Assembly (NCBI RefSeq): GCF_016834655.1
Contig: NZ_JAENHP010000002.1
Span: forward strand, 806,001-870,000
From: Paractinoplanes ovalisporus
GTDB taxonomy: Bacteria; Actinomycetota; Actinomycetes; Mycobacteriales; Micromonosporaceae
Direction: 5' to 3'
Length of the DNA: 64,000 bases
Of this stretch, positions 46,563 through 55,944 are shown one piece after another; within the stretch, counting starts at the first letter, position 1; the number at the start of each line of letters is the position of its first letter. A program made the translations under genes and the position numbers. Below the pieces are notes generated by a model. It was not told the DNA's origin and made no database searches. It saw only the letters and a list, made by a program, of their open reading frames with translations.

Positions 46563-48100
46563 CCATAGATTCGCGAAATCCGGCCGGATTCGCCGGTAAC
46601 GCATTGATCGAACGCGCCCGGCGGGCGTGCTCGCTGCACCGGGTGGCGTTCGAGGGAACCGACCCCTACAGCGTCCGGGTCCCGTCGGCCGCGGTCGACG
46701 AACTCGTGCAGAGCCTCAGCAGCACGGTCCGCAACCGGGTGGCCCAGATCGTGCCGTTCGCCCCGCAGGCCCGCTCGGCCAGCGCCTTCTCCGGCCGGCT
46801 GTGGCGGCACGTCGCGCAGAGCTTCCCCGTGGAGCGCTATTACCTCTTCCCCTCGGGCGAGGAGAACCGCCGGCAGGCCCAGCTCCAGGTCGACGAGGAC
46901 CAGCGTTACGACCTCTACTCGGCGCATCTGCCGGTCACCTCGGGCGGGTGGAGCGCATCGCCGCCGGTCCCCATGAACACCCTCTGGCTGATCGACGACG
47001 AGGTGGTGGTCCGTCAGGAGGCGAGCGGGCGTGGCGCCGGCTCGTGGCTGGTCACCGTCCGCCCGTCCGAGGTGCAGCGCGCCCGTGATCTGGTGCAGAC
47101 GCTGCGCGATCAGGTCGGCATGCCGGCGGCCGGGGGACTGTCCGGCCCGGACATCACCCAGTGGCTGCTGGAGTCGGCCGAGAAGGTGTTCAACGCGGCT
47201 CAGCTCTCCTGCACGGGCAGCGAATACATCGACGACAAGGACTGCGAGTGGTATCACGGCGCCTGGCAGTACCTCCGGTTGCTCGACATGGTCAGCAGCC
47301 CGACCTGGCACCCCGACTTCTACGCACGTGAGCTGCGCGCGGCCATCCATGAGCGCGGCGCCCGGCGGATCCTGATCAGCGGCGCCGCCGACTGGACCAC
47401 CCTGGCCTTCGTGCTCGATGCCGCGAAGCTGCCGTCCGGCGACCCCGTGCCCGGGCTGGATGTGCACGTCGTCGACCTCTGCCCGACACCTCTGATGTCG
47501 TGCTCCTGGTTCACCCGGCGATGGGGGGACGGGCGCTTCCCGGTCACCACGCACCAGGCGAACGTCCTTCGAACGGGTGATCTCCGGAAGCAGGGCGTTC
47601 CGCCGGAGGGGTCGTTCGACCTCGTCGTGGCCGACGCCTTCCTGACGCGATTCGCACCGGTCGATGCGCGGCGGGTGCTGCGGAAATGGTACAAATTGCT
47701 GCGTCCGGGCGGCAGTGTGGTGACGACGGTGCGCCTGCACGCGCGAAACCGCTACCCCGACCGGGACGGCGCCGATCCGGAATTCGACGGCTTGCGGCGC
47801 GTGACCAACCAGGTGGACGATTTCGAGTTGCGTCTGCGAGATCGCGCAGGCGTTTGGCAGGATATGCTTTCGATCGATCTGGAGGATCTTTCGCGCGCCG
47901 GTCGGCGATATGCGAAACGGATAATTAGCCACGACCTGGGCGACGCCGACCACATCGCCACCGCATTTAAAGATCAACGATTCCACGAGATTTGTATGGA
48001 CAGTGCGCGGGTACAAGGCGAACTCGTCGGAACCGAGTACGCCCGGATCACCGCTGTGCGTCCGGGCTCGCGAGCCGCTGCAAGGGCCGATAAGGACTGA
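46559..48100 (+). CDS. Two-part SAM methyltransferase with N-terminal sensor-like domain
   Basis: This 513-aa protein has N-terminal residues about 1-190 forming an alpha/beta region (PVERYYLFPSGEENRR, NTLWLIDDEVVVRQ) that resembles PLD-like ligand domains of some regulators. The C-terminal half is a class I methyltransferase: motif I ILISGAADWTTLA, acidic strand end VHVVDLCP, motif IV SFDLVVADAFLTRF and LLRPGGSVVTTVRL. The substrate is unknown. Translationally coupled to the EgtD-like gene, so the two enzymes probably act on one molecule. Confidence 0.75.
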   Translation: MTIDSRNPAGFAGNALIERARRACSLHRVAFEGTDPYSVRVPSAAVDELVQSLSSTVRNRVAQIVPFAPQARSASAFSGRLWRHVAQSFPVERYYLFPSGEENRRQAQLQVDEDQRYDLYSAHLPVTSGGWSASPPVPMNTLWLIDDEVVVRQEASGRGAGSWLVTVRPSEVQRARDLVQTLRDQVGMPAAGGLSGPDITQWLLESAEKVFNAAQLSCTGSEYIDDKDCEWYHGAWQYLRLLDMVSSPTWHPDFYARELRAAIHERGARRILISGAADWTTLAFVLDAAKLPSGDPVPGLDVHVVDLCPTPLMSCSWFTRRWGDGRFPVTTHQANVLRTGDLRKQGVPPEGSFDLVVADAFLTRFAPVDARRVLRKWYKLLRPGGSVVTTVRLHARNRYPDRDGADPEFDGLRRVTNQVDDFELRLRDRAGVWQDMLSIDLEDLSRAGRRYAKRIISHDLGDADHIATAFKDQRFHEICMDSARVQGELVGTEYARITAVRPGSRAAARADKD

Positions 48101-48150
48101 CCCGGGCGTTCCCGCGGTGCCGTCCACCGCCGGAAGGGAGCGCACCGCAC

Positions 48151-50913
48151 GTGACCTCCGACGCTTCCGGATGGGACGAGCTCGAACGGGTCGGAGCAGA
48201 CTCCGACCCGTCGGCGATCCTGGAGGCGGCCCGCACCGACCTGAAGGCTCTCGCCGACCGGGTCGAGGAGCGGCTCAGCGCCGACCCGGCCCTGCGTCTG
48301 CTGGTGTCGATCGACTACGGCGGTCCGATCGGCCCGCACCTGCTGGTCCGGGTGGGCGACCGGCCCGAGCCCGTCATGATCACGGACCGGGTGCTGGTGC
48401 GTGCCCTGGAGCGCGGGGTCCGTCCGCTGGAGCTGCTGGCCTATGCGATCGCCGCGCCACTGCCGCTCGACCCCGGCTGGCGCCCGCGGCGGATCGGACA
48501 CGCCACTCCGCCCAACGAGGAGCAGGCGCGCAACCATCAGCGGATCTTCCGCAACACCGGCGCCTACGAGCAGGTCGACCGTGCCCTGACCCGGGGGCGG
48601 GACGTCCTGGTGGTCGGCCCGCACGGCTCCGGGCGCTCGGCGTTGATCGGCACCATCGCCCGCCGGCTCGGCAACCTTCCCTACCAGCAGCGGCGGGGGA
48701 TCATCTGGCTGAACCTGACCGACCCGGCCGACGGTCCCGAGTCGATCGTCATGGCCCTGCTCGAGGCCGAACGCCACGAGGGCTACGTCGTGGTCGTCGA
48801 GGGGCTGCAGGCCAACCTTCCCGTGCTCGACGCGCTGTTCCAGTTCATCACCCGTCTGCGCGCCGAGTTCGGCCTGCGGGTCCAGGTGCTGGCCTCGGGG
48901 TGGCGGTCGGTGGCCGACCTGCTCGGCCGCGACGGCAGCTTCGCGCTGACCCAGATCCGGGTCGACGCCCGCGCGACGATCGACGTGATGCTGAGGGAGA
49001 GCATCCCGTCCGCCGTCGAACGCGCCAAGATCCGTCCGCTCCTGGTGGACGACGTCCACCTGGCGGCCCGGGCCATCGACATCTACAAGCGCACCGGCAA
49101 GGTGCCCACCGAGGTGCAGCTGGGTGTCGAGTTCACCAAGCCGGACGCGTCGGGCGAGGAGCGGCACGCGCTGTACTTCCTCGCCTGCCTGGGCTATTTC
49201 GGTCTCGCGTTGCCGGAGAAGGAGGCGGCGCGCTTCGGCGACGGCGTCGTGGAGCGGTTGCACAAGGACGATCTCGTGCATCGCACCGACGGCGCCTACG
49301 CCATCGCGCCCCGGCGCCGGGCCAAGATCGTGCTGCGGCACGCGCTGAACAACTGGAGCGGCGACCTGCGCGACGAGGACGCGCCCGAGTCGATCGTCTG
49401 GCAGCACCTGCAGGAGGGTGGCGAACGGCTGATCCGGGCCACCCTGAGCCAGATCGAGCTGGTCGTCTCGCCCGAGGAGCTGCGCCCCGAGAGCCTGTCC
49501 CTGCTGGCCGCGTGGGAGCGGTCCGAGCAGCTGGGCGACTGGCTCGAGCGACGCACCCGCGACGATCCGCGGTGGGGCAACAACCTGGGGTCGGCGGTCT
49601 TCGCCGCGATCGCCCTGACCCGGCTCAACCGGGAGAGCCAGTGGCTGTCCATCGCCGAGCCGATCCGGGGCCACTGGCGATACGACGACCCGGAGAAGCG
49701 GGTGCTCGACTACGTCGGCGAGCACACCACCGACTTCGCCGACTTCGACGAGATCGCCGTCCGGATGCGCATCGAGGACGAGCTGTCGGGCCGGGCCGGG
49801 CACCCGACCGGCATCCCGTGGGACAAGTTCGACCGGGAGCACGCCTACCGGAACTGGGCTCTGGGCCTGCTGCTCTGCCTGGAGGGGACGGCCCCTTCCG
49901 AGTCCCGCGACGAGCAGCGGATCGAGCAGCTCCTCAAGCTGGCCGAGCGGGCGGCCGAGCCGGACGGGAGTTTCTATCCGGCCCGGGTGCCGTGGGTGAC
50001 CGCCCGCATCGTGATCGGCCTGCTGCACGCCGAACTGTCCCCGCAGGACAACCCGACGATCATGAAGGCCTGCAAGTGGCTGCTGAGCCTGGTCACCAAG
50101 AAGGAGCGGCCGGCCGAGGGGGAGCCGCCGGAGACGTCGTCCTGGTGGCGTGGTGGCACCGGATCGTGGAACCGCGACGAGGCCACCACCGCGATGTGCC
50201 TCACCGCGCTGATCCTGGCCGGGTTCGGCGAGCGGGAGCAGGTCGCGACCGCCCTGACCTGGCTGCGCGGCCGCGAGCCGCAGTGGTGCAAGACCGACCA
50301 CGAGATCGACCTCGCCCAGGTCGTGGAGACGCTCGCCGCCGCCGACGAGCCGTTCGACTCGTACCTGCGTGAGCTGCTGGACCGCACCCTGCAGGAACTC
50401 GATTCCGAACCGGCCGAACGCCCCGAGGAGCAGCTGCGGACGGCGTTCCTCGCCGCCCAGCTCTCCGAGATCGTGCGGCAGACCGTCCACAACGAGTTCC
50501 TACGGCTGCTGCGCGACGTGATGAAGCCCGGCGTTGCCACGCCCGAGACGCCGGCTGCGGAGCCGGTCGTCGAGAGTCCGAGCACCGGCCCCGTCGCCGA
50601 GCCGGTGGCCGAGGGCCCCTGCGGCCTGCTCCCGGCACAGCTGGAGAGCTGGCAGGAGGCGTGCCTGATGCTGTCCCAGAAGCTCACGGAGCAGATCAGC
50701 GGCCGCCAGTCCGTCGACGCGCCCACGGTGCAGCGCGGGCTGAAGGAGAAGCTTGCTCAGCGCGACCGCTACTTCCGGCTGCGCGAGAGGCTGACGGCCC
50801 GGGCGCCCGCCACGGTGCTGGTCGAGCTCAACCAGCTCGGCCTGCTGGTCTGCGGGCAGACGTGGCCGCCCTTGCCCTTCCCCGACCGCTACTGCGACGA
50901 TGATGCGCCGTGA
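48151..50913 (+). CDS. STAND-like NTPase with degenerate P-loop and alpha-toroid repeats
   Basis: This 920-aa protein has an N-terminal domain of unknown type (about 25-110). A nucleoside-triphosphatase module (about 130-330) has Walker A GPHGSGRS (156-163), where the usual Lys is Arg162. A Walker B-like VVVVEG ends in Glu217. A helical middle follows, then repeats of alpha-toroid type near 600-720 (SWWRGGTGSWNRDEATTAMC, ALTWLRGREPQW), a Pro/Glu linker and a helical C-terminus. STAND proteins act as signal-triggered switches in defence and cell death; that role is inferred. GTG 48151 has AAGGGAG upstream; the stop overlaps the next start. Confidence 0.75.
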   Translation: MTSDASGWDELERVGADSDPSAILEAARTDLKALADRVEERLSADPALRLLVSIDYGGPIGPHLLVRVGDRPEPVMITDRVLVRALERGVRPLELLAYAIAAPLPLDPGWRPRRIGHATPPNEEQARNHQRIFRNTGAYEQVDRALTRGRDVLVVGPHGSGRSALIGTIARRLGNLPYQQRRGIIWLNLTDPADGPESIVMALLEAERHEGYVVVVEGLQANLPVLDALFQFITRLRAEFGLRVQVLASGWRSVADLLGRDGSFALTQIRVDARATIDVMLRESIPSAVERAKIRPLLVDDVHLAARAIDIYKRTGKVPTEVQLGVEFTKPDASGEERHALYFLACLGYFGLALPEKEAARFGDGVVERLHKDDLVHRTDGAYAIAPRRRAKIVLRHALNNWSGDLRDEDAPESIVWQHLQEGGERLIRATLSQIELVVSPEELRPESLSLLAAWERSEQLGDWLERRTRDDPRWGNNLGSAVFAAIALTRLNRESQWLSIAEPIRGHWRYDDPEKRVLDYVGEHTTDFADFDEIAVRMRIEDELSGRAGHPTGIPWDKFDREHAYRNWALGLLLCLEGTAPSESRDEQRIEQLLKLAERAAEPDGSFYPARVPWVTARIVIGLLHAELSPQDNPTIMKACKWLLSLVTKKERPAEGEPPETSSWWRGGTGSWNRDEATTAMCLTALILAGFGEREQVATALTWLRGREPQWCKTDHEIDLAQVVETLAAADEPFDSYLRELLDRTLQELDSEPAERPEEQLRTAFLAAQLSEIVRQTVHNEFLRLLRDVMKPGVATPETPAAEPVVESPSTGPVAEPVAEGPCGLLPAQLESWQEACLMLSQKLTEQISGRQSVDAPTVQRGLKEKLAQRDRYFRLRERLTARAPATVLVELNQLGLLVCGQTWPPLPFPDRYCDDDAP

Positions 50914-51290
50914 TCCAGTGGCTACCGGCCTCCTCCTCGCTGAACTTCCTCGCCGGCATCTTCGCCGGCGCGGGCATCAACCTGATCACCTCGGTGGCGA
51001 CCGGCCCCGAGGGCGGTGTCTCATCGGGCAAACTGGCCCTCGACTCGGTGTTCTGGGTGCTGGCGGCCGCGTTCCTGACCTGGGCGGCCCAGGTGATCCA
51101 GCGGGGCGAACGCGAAGCCGACCGGACGATCGCGCCCGACTTCTCGGACGACGAGGAACGCGAAGTCAGGCAGGTGCTCCAGCGTCGATCGGTGCGCCGC
51201 GCGCGCTGGCCGCTGGTGTACACCGCGGTGTCGCTGGCCGGTGCGATCGCGCTGCTGCCCCGGTTCATCCATTGGAGTGCTCTGTTCTGA
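50910..51290 (+). CDS. Three-helix membrane protein coupled to the NTPase
   Basis: This 126-aa protein has predicted membrane helices at about 11-31, 43-63 and 98-120, with a charged cytoplasmic loop (EREADRTIAPDFSDDEEREV) between the second and third. It starts by GTG inside the NTPase stop (GTGA), so the two are made in fixed ratio. In conflict operons such small membrane proteins are often the killing effector or the anchor; which applies here is unknown. Confidence 0.72.
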   Translation: MIQWLPASSSLNFLAGIFAGAGINLITSVATGPEGGVSSGKLALDSVFWVLAAAFLTWAAQVIQRGEREADRTIAPDFSDDEEREVRQVLQRRSVRRARWPLVYTAVSLAGAIALLPRFIHWSALF

Positions 51291-51356
51291 CCCCCGGCCC
51301 CGCCCGTCGTTGCTCTCGGCAGACTGCTGGTCTGCCATTCGTAAGGGAGAAGATTC

Positions 51357-51965
51357 ATGGCCGTGCCGACTGAGCGGGGAGCTCGCCGGTTCCTCATCCT
51401 GCACGGCTGGCAGAACCGGCAACCGGAGGAGCACTGGCAGCATCGGCTCTGCAAACGGCTGACCGAACGCGGCCACGACGTCAGCTATCCCGCGCTGCCC
51501 GAGCCCGACTTCCCGGCGCTGAAGGAGTGGACCGGCGCGATCGAGGAGGAACTGGTCCGCGGCCGCGGCGACGAGCTGGTCGTGATCGCGCACAGCCTGG
51601 CCTGCATCGCCTGGATCCACCTGCCGCAACTGGCCCGGCGTTTCCACCCGCCGGTCAGCCGTCTGCTGTTCGTCGCGCCACCCAGCCCGGCGTTTCTCGC
51701 CAAGACTCCCGAACTGCGCGAGTTTCAGTTCGCCGAGGGCGCCGACCGGCTGGTCAAGGACACCACGGTGGCGCCGCCCCGGCTGGCCTGCTCGACCGGC
51801 GACCCGTACTGCGAGCCGCCGGCGAACCAGCTCTACGACGCGGTGTTCGATGTGGATCTCATTGACGGCGCCGGCCACTTCGATCTGGAGGGTGCCGGGT
51901 ATGGCGAGTGGCCGTCCGTGCTGGCCTGGTGCGAGAACGGAACGGTGCGCCTGACCGGGCGGTGA
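51357..51965 (+). CDS. RBBP9/YdeN-type serine alpha/beta hydrolase
   Basis: This 202-aa compact hydrolase has the nucleophile in VIAHSLACIAW (AHSLA in place of GxSxG), the acid Asp in STGDPYCEP and the His in GAGHFDLEG. RFLILHGWQNR near the N-terminus gives the oxyanion region. The family includes serine hydrolases of unsettled substrate. It lies 66 bp after the membrane gene and 28 bp before the glycosyltransferase, in the same operon. Confidence 0.85.
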   Translation: MAVPTERGARRFLILHGWQNRQPEEHWQHRLCKRLTERGHDVSYPALPEPDFPALKEWTGAIEEELVRGRGDELVVIAHSLACIAWIHLPQLARRFHPPVSRLLFVAPPSPAFLAKTPELREFQFAEGADRLVKDTTVAPPRLACSTGDPYCEPPANQLYDAVFDVDLIDGAGHFDLEGAGYGEWPSVLAWCENGTVRLTGR

Positions 51966-51993
51966 CCTTGCCCGGGCCGACTAACATCCGGCC

Positions 51994-53796
51994 ATGGACG
52001 ACAAGCTCGTGCAGCTCGCGGAGGCGTTCCGCGAGACGGCCGGGAAGCGGATTCCCGAGGCTCGCGTGGCCGACCTGGCCAACAGTGTGGCCGCCCGGCT
52101 CGCTGGCAAGATCGTCTTCCCCGAGGAGACCGGCCGGCGCCTGCCCGAGGTCCGGGTCGCGCCTCCGGCCGGCGAGACCAGGCCGTGGCTCGTCGCCTTC
52201 GCCGTGTGGCCCGGCGCGGGGCTCGGCGAGACCCTCGACACCCGCGTCGCCGACCAGCTGCACGAGTCGGTGCGCCTGCGCAACGAGTTCCCGGCGGGCG
52301 TGCGCCTCGGTCTGATGATCGTCGTGGTCGGCCCGGGCGGCGGGTTGCCTCCGGTCGACCTCGAACGGGTCACCCGGCTCGCCGTCGCCTTCGACAGCGT
52401 GGTCGTCGGGCGCGTCGGCGACGAGGACGACTGGGTGCGGGTCACCCGGCACGGCTCGACGGAACTGGGCGGCCTGCCCGACGCGACCTATCAGCTCACC
52501 CTGGAGCCACCGGCTCCGGTGCCGGCCCCGGCTCCGGTTCCTCCCGCGGAGCCGCCCGCCGTTGCGCCGCTGCGGTTCCTCCTGGTCGGCAGCGAGTGGG
52601 AATCGGAGAACGGCGGCGTCTCGACCCTCAACCGGCACCTGGCGATCGCCCTCGCTGCGGCCGGGGTCGAGGTGCACGTGGCTGTCCCGGAGGCGAGCAC
52701 GGCCGCACGTGAGGCGGCGGCCCGGGCCGGTCGGCCCGGGATGCCGGTCATCCGTCTTGCGGCACCCGCGCCGGTCCCCGGCATCACGGGCCTGAGCATC
52801 CTGCTGACCAGGCCCGAGTTCGACGACGAGGACTACTGGCCCGACGTGATCGTCGGGCACGGCCGGATCCTCGGCCCCTACGCGTACGCCCTGCAGAGGT
52901 CCTTCTTCCCGGGGGCCAAGCGCCTGCACATCGTGCACACCGACGCCGCGCGGCTGGAAGCCACCAAGGAGGAGCCCGACGGCGAGTCCCGCATGATGAC
53001 GGCGCAGGAGCGGAGCCAGATCGAGATGGCCCTGGCCGAGTCGGCCGACGTGGTGGCGGGAGTCGGGCCGCTGCTGGCCGAGTCGATCGAGCACCGTCTG
53101 CACCGCCGGGGCAAGAAGGCGGTCACTCTCCTGCCCGGGTTGCCCGACGACTACGAGGTCGACCCCTCCAACTGGCCGGCGCCGCGACAGGTGCTGCTGA
53201 TCGCCCGGGCCGAGGACGTACGGGTCAAGGGCATCGACATCGCCGTCCGCGCGGTCCGGTCGGCCGCCGAGAAGCTCGGCCCCGGCCCGCAGAATCGACC
53301 CTGGCTGGTGATCCGAGGGCTCCCCCTGGATCACGACGACGAGGAGCGGAACCGTCTCAAGAAGCTGGCCGGCCCGGTCGACCTCGAGTTCCGGCCCCGC
53401 ATCACTTCGCGGAAGGCGCTGCTCGACGACCTGGGGGAGTCGCGTGTCGTCATCATGCCGTCCCGGCACGAGGGCTTCGGCCTGGCCGGCTATGAGGCGA
53501 TCGCGGCCGGCATCCCGGTGCTGATCAGCGAGGAGAGCGGCCTCGCCCGGATGCTGACCCGGCTGACCAAGGACGAAGACCTCCCACAGCCGCGGGAGAT
53601 CATCGCTGTCCGCGGGGAGGAGGAGTCCGAGGACGACGTGGTCGAGGCGTGGGCCGGGGCTCTCACCACCGTGCTCAGCACGCCGCGGCAGTCCTTCGCC
53701 CGGGCGGCCGAGTTGCGGGCCGAGTTGCGGGAGCAGATCAGCTGGCCGCGCACCGTGGCCGAGTTGCTGCACAGCCTGGGTTACGCCGAACGCTGA
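51994..53796 (+). CDS. GT4 glycosyltransferase with unknown N-terminal domain
   Basis: This 600-aa protein has residues about 1-172 forming an alpha/beta domain I do not recognise (two helices, then strands with LVAFAVWPG, LMIVVVGPGGG and a DDWVRVTRHG end). A Pro/Ala linker (about 173-190) precedes a GT-B glycosyltransferase (FLLVGSEWESENGGVSTL; E493-x7-E501 in HEGFGLAGYEAIAAG binding the nucleotide sugar). No membrane helix. The extra domain may connect the enzyme to other members of the operon. Target unknown. Confidence 0.82.
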   Translation: MDDKLVQLAEAFRETAGKRIPEARVADLANSVAARLAGKIVFPEETGRRLPEVRVAPPAGETRPWLVAFAVWPGAGLGETLDTRVADQLHESVRLRNEFPAGVRLGLMIVVVGPGGGLPPVDLERVTRLAVAFDSVVVGRVGDEDDWVRVTRHGSTELGGLPDATYQLTLEPPAPVPAPAPVPPAEPPAVAPLRFLLVGSEWESENGGVSTLNRHLAIALAAAGVEVHVAVPEASTAAREAAARAGRPGMPVIRLAAPAPVPGITGLSILLTRPEFDDEDYWPDVIVGHGRILGPYAYALQRSFFPGAKRLHIVHTDAARLEATKEEPDGESRMMTAQERSQIEMALAESADVVAGVGPLLAESIEHRLHRRGKKAVTLLPGLPDDYEVDPSNWPAPRQVLLIARAEDVRVKGIDIAVRAVRSAAEKLGPGPQNRPWLVIRGLPLDHDDEERNRLKKLAGPVDLEFRPRITSRKALLDDLGESRVVIMPSRHEGFGLAGYEAIAAGIPVLISEESGLARMLTRLTKDEDLPQPREIIAVRGEEESEDDVVEAWAGALTTVLSTPRQSFARAAELRAELREQISWPRTVAELLHSLGYAER

Positions 53797-53854
53797 GGTC
53801 CCGAACGGGAGCGACCGCATCCGATTGATCGATAAACGTCGATGGGAGGGTGCC

Positions 53855-53986
53855 GTGAGCGGGGTTGCTGCGCTTCTGGCCGGGGTTCTGGGGCTGGCGC
53901 CGGTGGTGGCCACCGAAGGGACGTCGGTGATCGTGGAACCGGATGCACCCGACGTGGTGACCCTGGCGCAGGTCGACAACGACTGA
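53855..53986 (+). CDS. 43-aa predicted secreted peptide
   Basis: GTG at 53855 is preceded by GGGAGGG at optimal spacing. The peptide is VSGVAALLAGVLGLAPVVAT followed by an acidic tail ending LAQVDND. The first 20 residues are a short hydrophobic signal-like helix; cleavage near PVVA would free about 24 acidic residues. Third positions are GC-rich. It lies 58 bp after the glycosyltransferase and may be the last gene of that operon. No homologue is recognised. Confidence 0.5.
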   Translation: MSGVAALLAGVLGLAPVVATEGTSVIVEPDAPDVVTLAQVDND

Positions 53987-54055
53987 CCGGATCGTTGCGT
54001 TACGAAACCGGCGCCGAGCGTTGTCCACGGATCGGCCGATGACCCGGATCCGGGC

Positions 54056-54792
<737 letters not shown>

Positions 54793-54796
<4 letters not shown>

Positions 54797-55944
54797 CGGC
54801 TCCTCCAAAGCCGCCGGGAGACCCGGAGCGGCCGGGAGACTCGAAGCGGCCGGGAGACTCGAAGCGGCCGGGAGACTCGAAGCGGCCGGGAGGCTCGAAG
54901 CGGCCGGGAGACCCGGAGCGGCCGGGAGAAGAGAGCGGGCCTGCGGAGGAACTGCCGGGGCGCGGGCGAACGGAAGAGCAGAGCGAACACGGGGACGCCC
55001 AGCAACGCAGTGACCACGCCGACCGGAAGCTCCTGCGGGGCGAACACCGTACGGGCGGCAGTGTCGGCCCACACCAGCAGCGTCGCGCCGGCCAGGGCGC
55101 TCACGGGGAGCAGGCGGCGGTGGCGGGAACCGGTGAGACGGCGTACGAGGTGGGGGACCGTCAGGCCGACGAAACCGATCGCCCCGCTCGCCGCGACCAG
55201 CACGGCGGCCAGCACGGCGGTCGCGGTGAAGAGAACGGCCCGCAGGCGGGTGGGCGAGAATCCCAGCGACTGCGCGACGTCGGCGCCGAACGAGAAGGCG
55301 TCCAGGGCCGGCGCCGTCGCCCAGCAGGTCAGCAGCACCACGGCGCACGCGGTGCCGCACAGCGCGACCGACGACCAGGTGGCCGCGGTCAGCGAGCCCA
55401 GCAACCAGAACAGCGTGGAGCGGGTGCTGTCGGCGCTGGCCGCCGCGACCATGACCAGGCTGGTGACGGCGCTGAACAGCTGGGCCGTGGCCACCCCGGC
55501 CAGGAGGATGCGGGACGGCTGGGTCCAGCGACGGCCGGCCAGCAGCAGCGTGACCGCGAAGGCGGCGACGCTGCCGGCGAACGCGCCCGCCGACAGCGCC
55601 ACGGCCCCGGCGCCGAGACCCAGCACCAGAACGGCCACCGCACCCGTGGAGGCGCCGGCCGAGATGCCGAGCAGGTAGGGGTCGGCCAGCGGGTTGCGGG
55701 TCAGCGCCTGTAACGCGGCCCCGCACACGGCCAGGCCCGCACCCACCAGAGCGGCCAGCAGCACCCGCGGCATACGCAGGTCCCACACGATGCTGTCGGC
55801 GAGTGCGGGCAGGGGGCGTACGGGGAAACCGGTGTGGAAAGCCACCGACCGCAGCACCTCACCCACCGACAGGTCGGCCACGCCGATCGTCACTGCCACG
55901 GCGATGCTGACCAGCAGAACCGTCAGCGCCGCGAAAGCCTTCAC
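54793..55944 (-). CDS. FecCD/BtuC-type ABC permease with repeat tail
   Basis: This 383-aa permease has about ten helices (LGISAGASTGAVAV; GFVGLTVPHLVRRL, the ATPase contact). The normal family end falls near LLFRSPAP. It is followed by an extra 40-residue basic tail of about six SRPLRV-type hexapeptides encoded by an 18-bp tandem repeat. Its ATG overlaps the stop of the upstream methyltransferase (ATGA). Confidence 0.92.
54811..54936. repeat. 18-bp tandem repeat coding the permease C-tail
   Basis: There are about seven units of CGGCCGGGAGACTCGAAG and variants (54811-54828, 54829-54846, and so on to 54936); units two to four are identical. The length is a multiple of three, so gain or loss of units keeps the frame. 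Near-identity suggests recent expansion. Confidence 0.85.

Noticed and set aside
53842-54042. A 66-codon frame beginning MGGCRERG
   Set aside because: Out-of-frame shadow of the better supported 43-aa secreted peptide, with poor codon bias.
54811-54936. Possible CRISPR-like array
   Set aside because: Units of 18 bp abut without spacers and are in frame within the permease gene; it is a coding tandem repeat.
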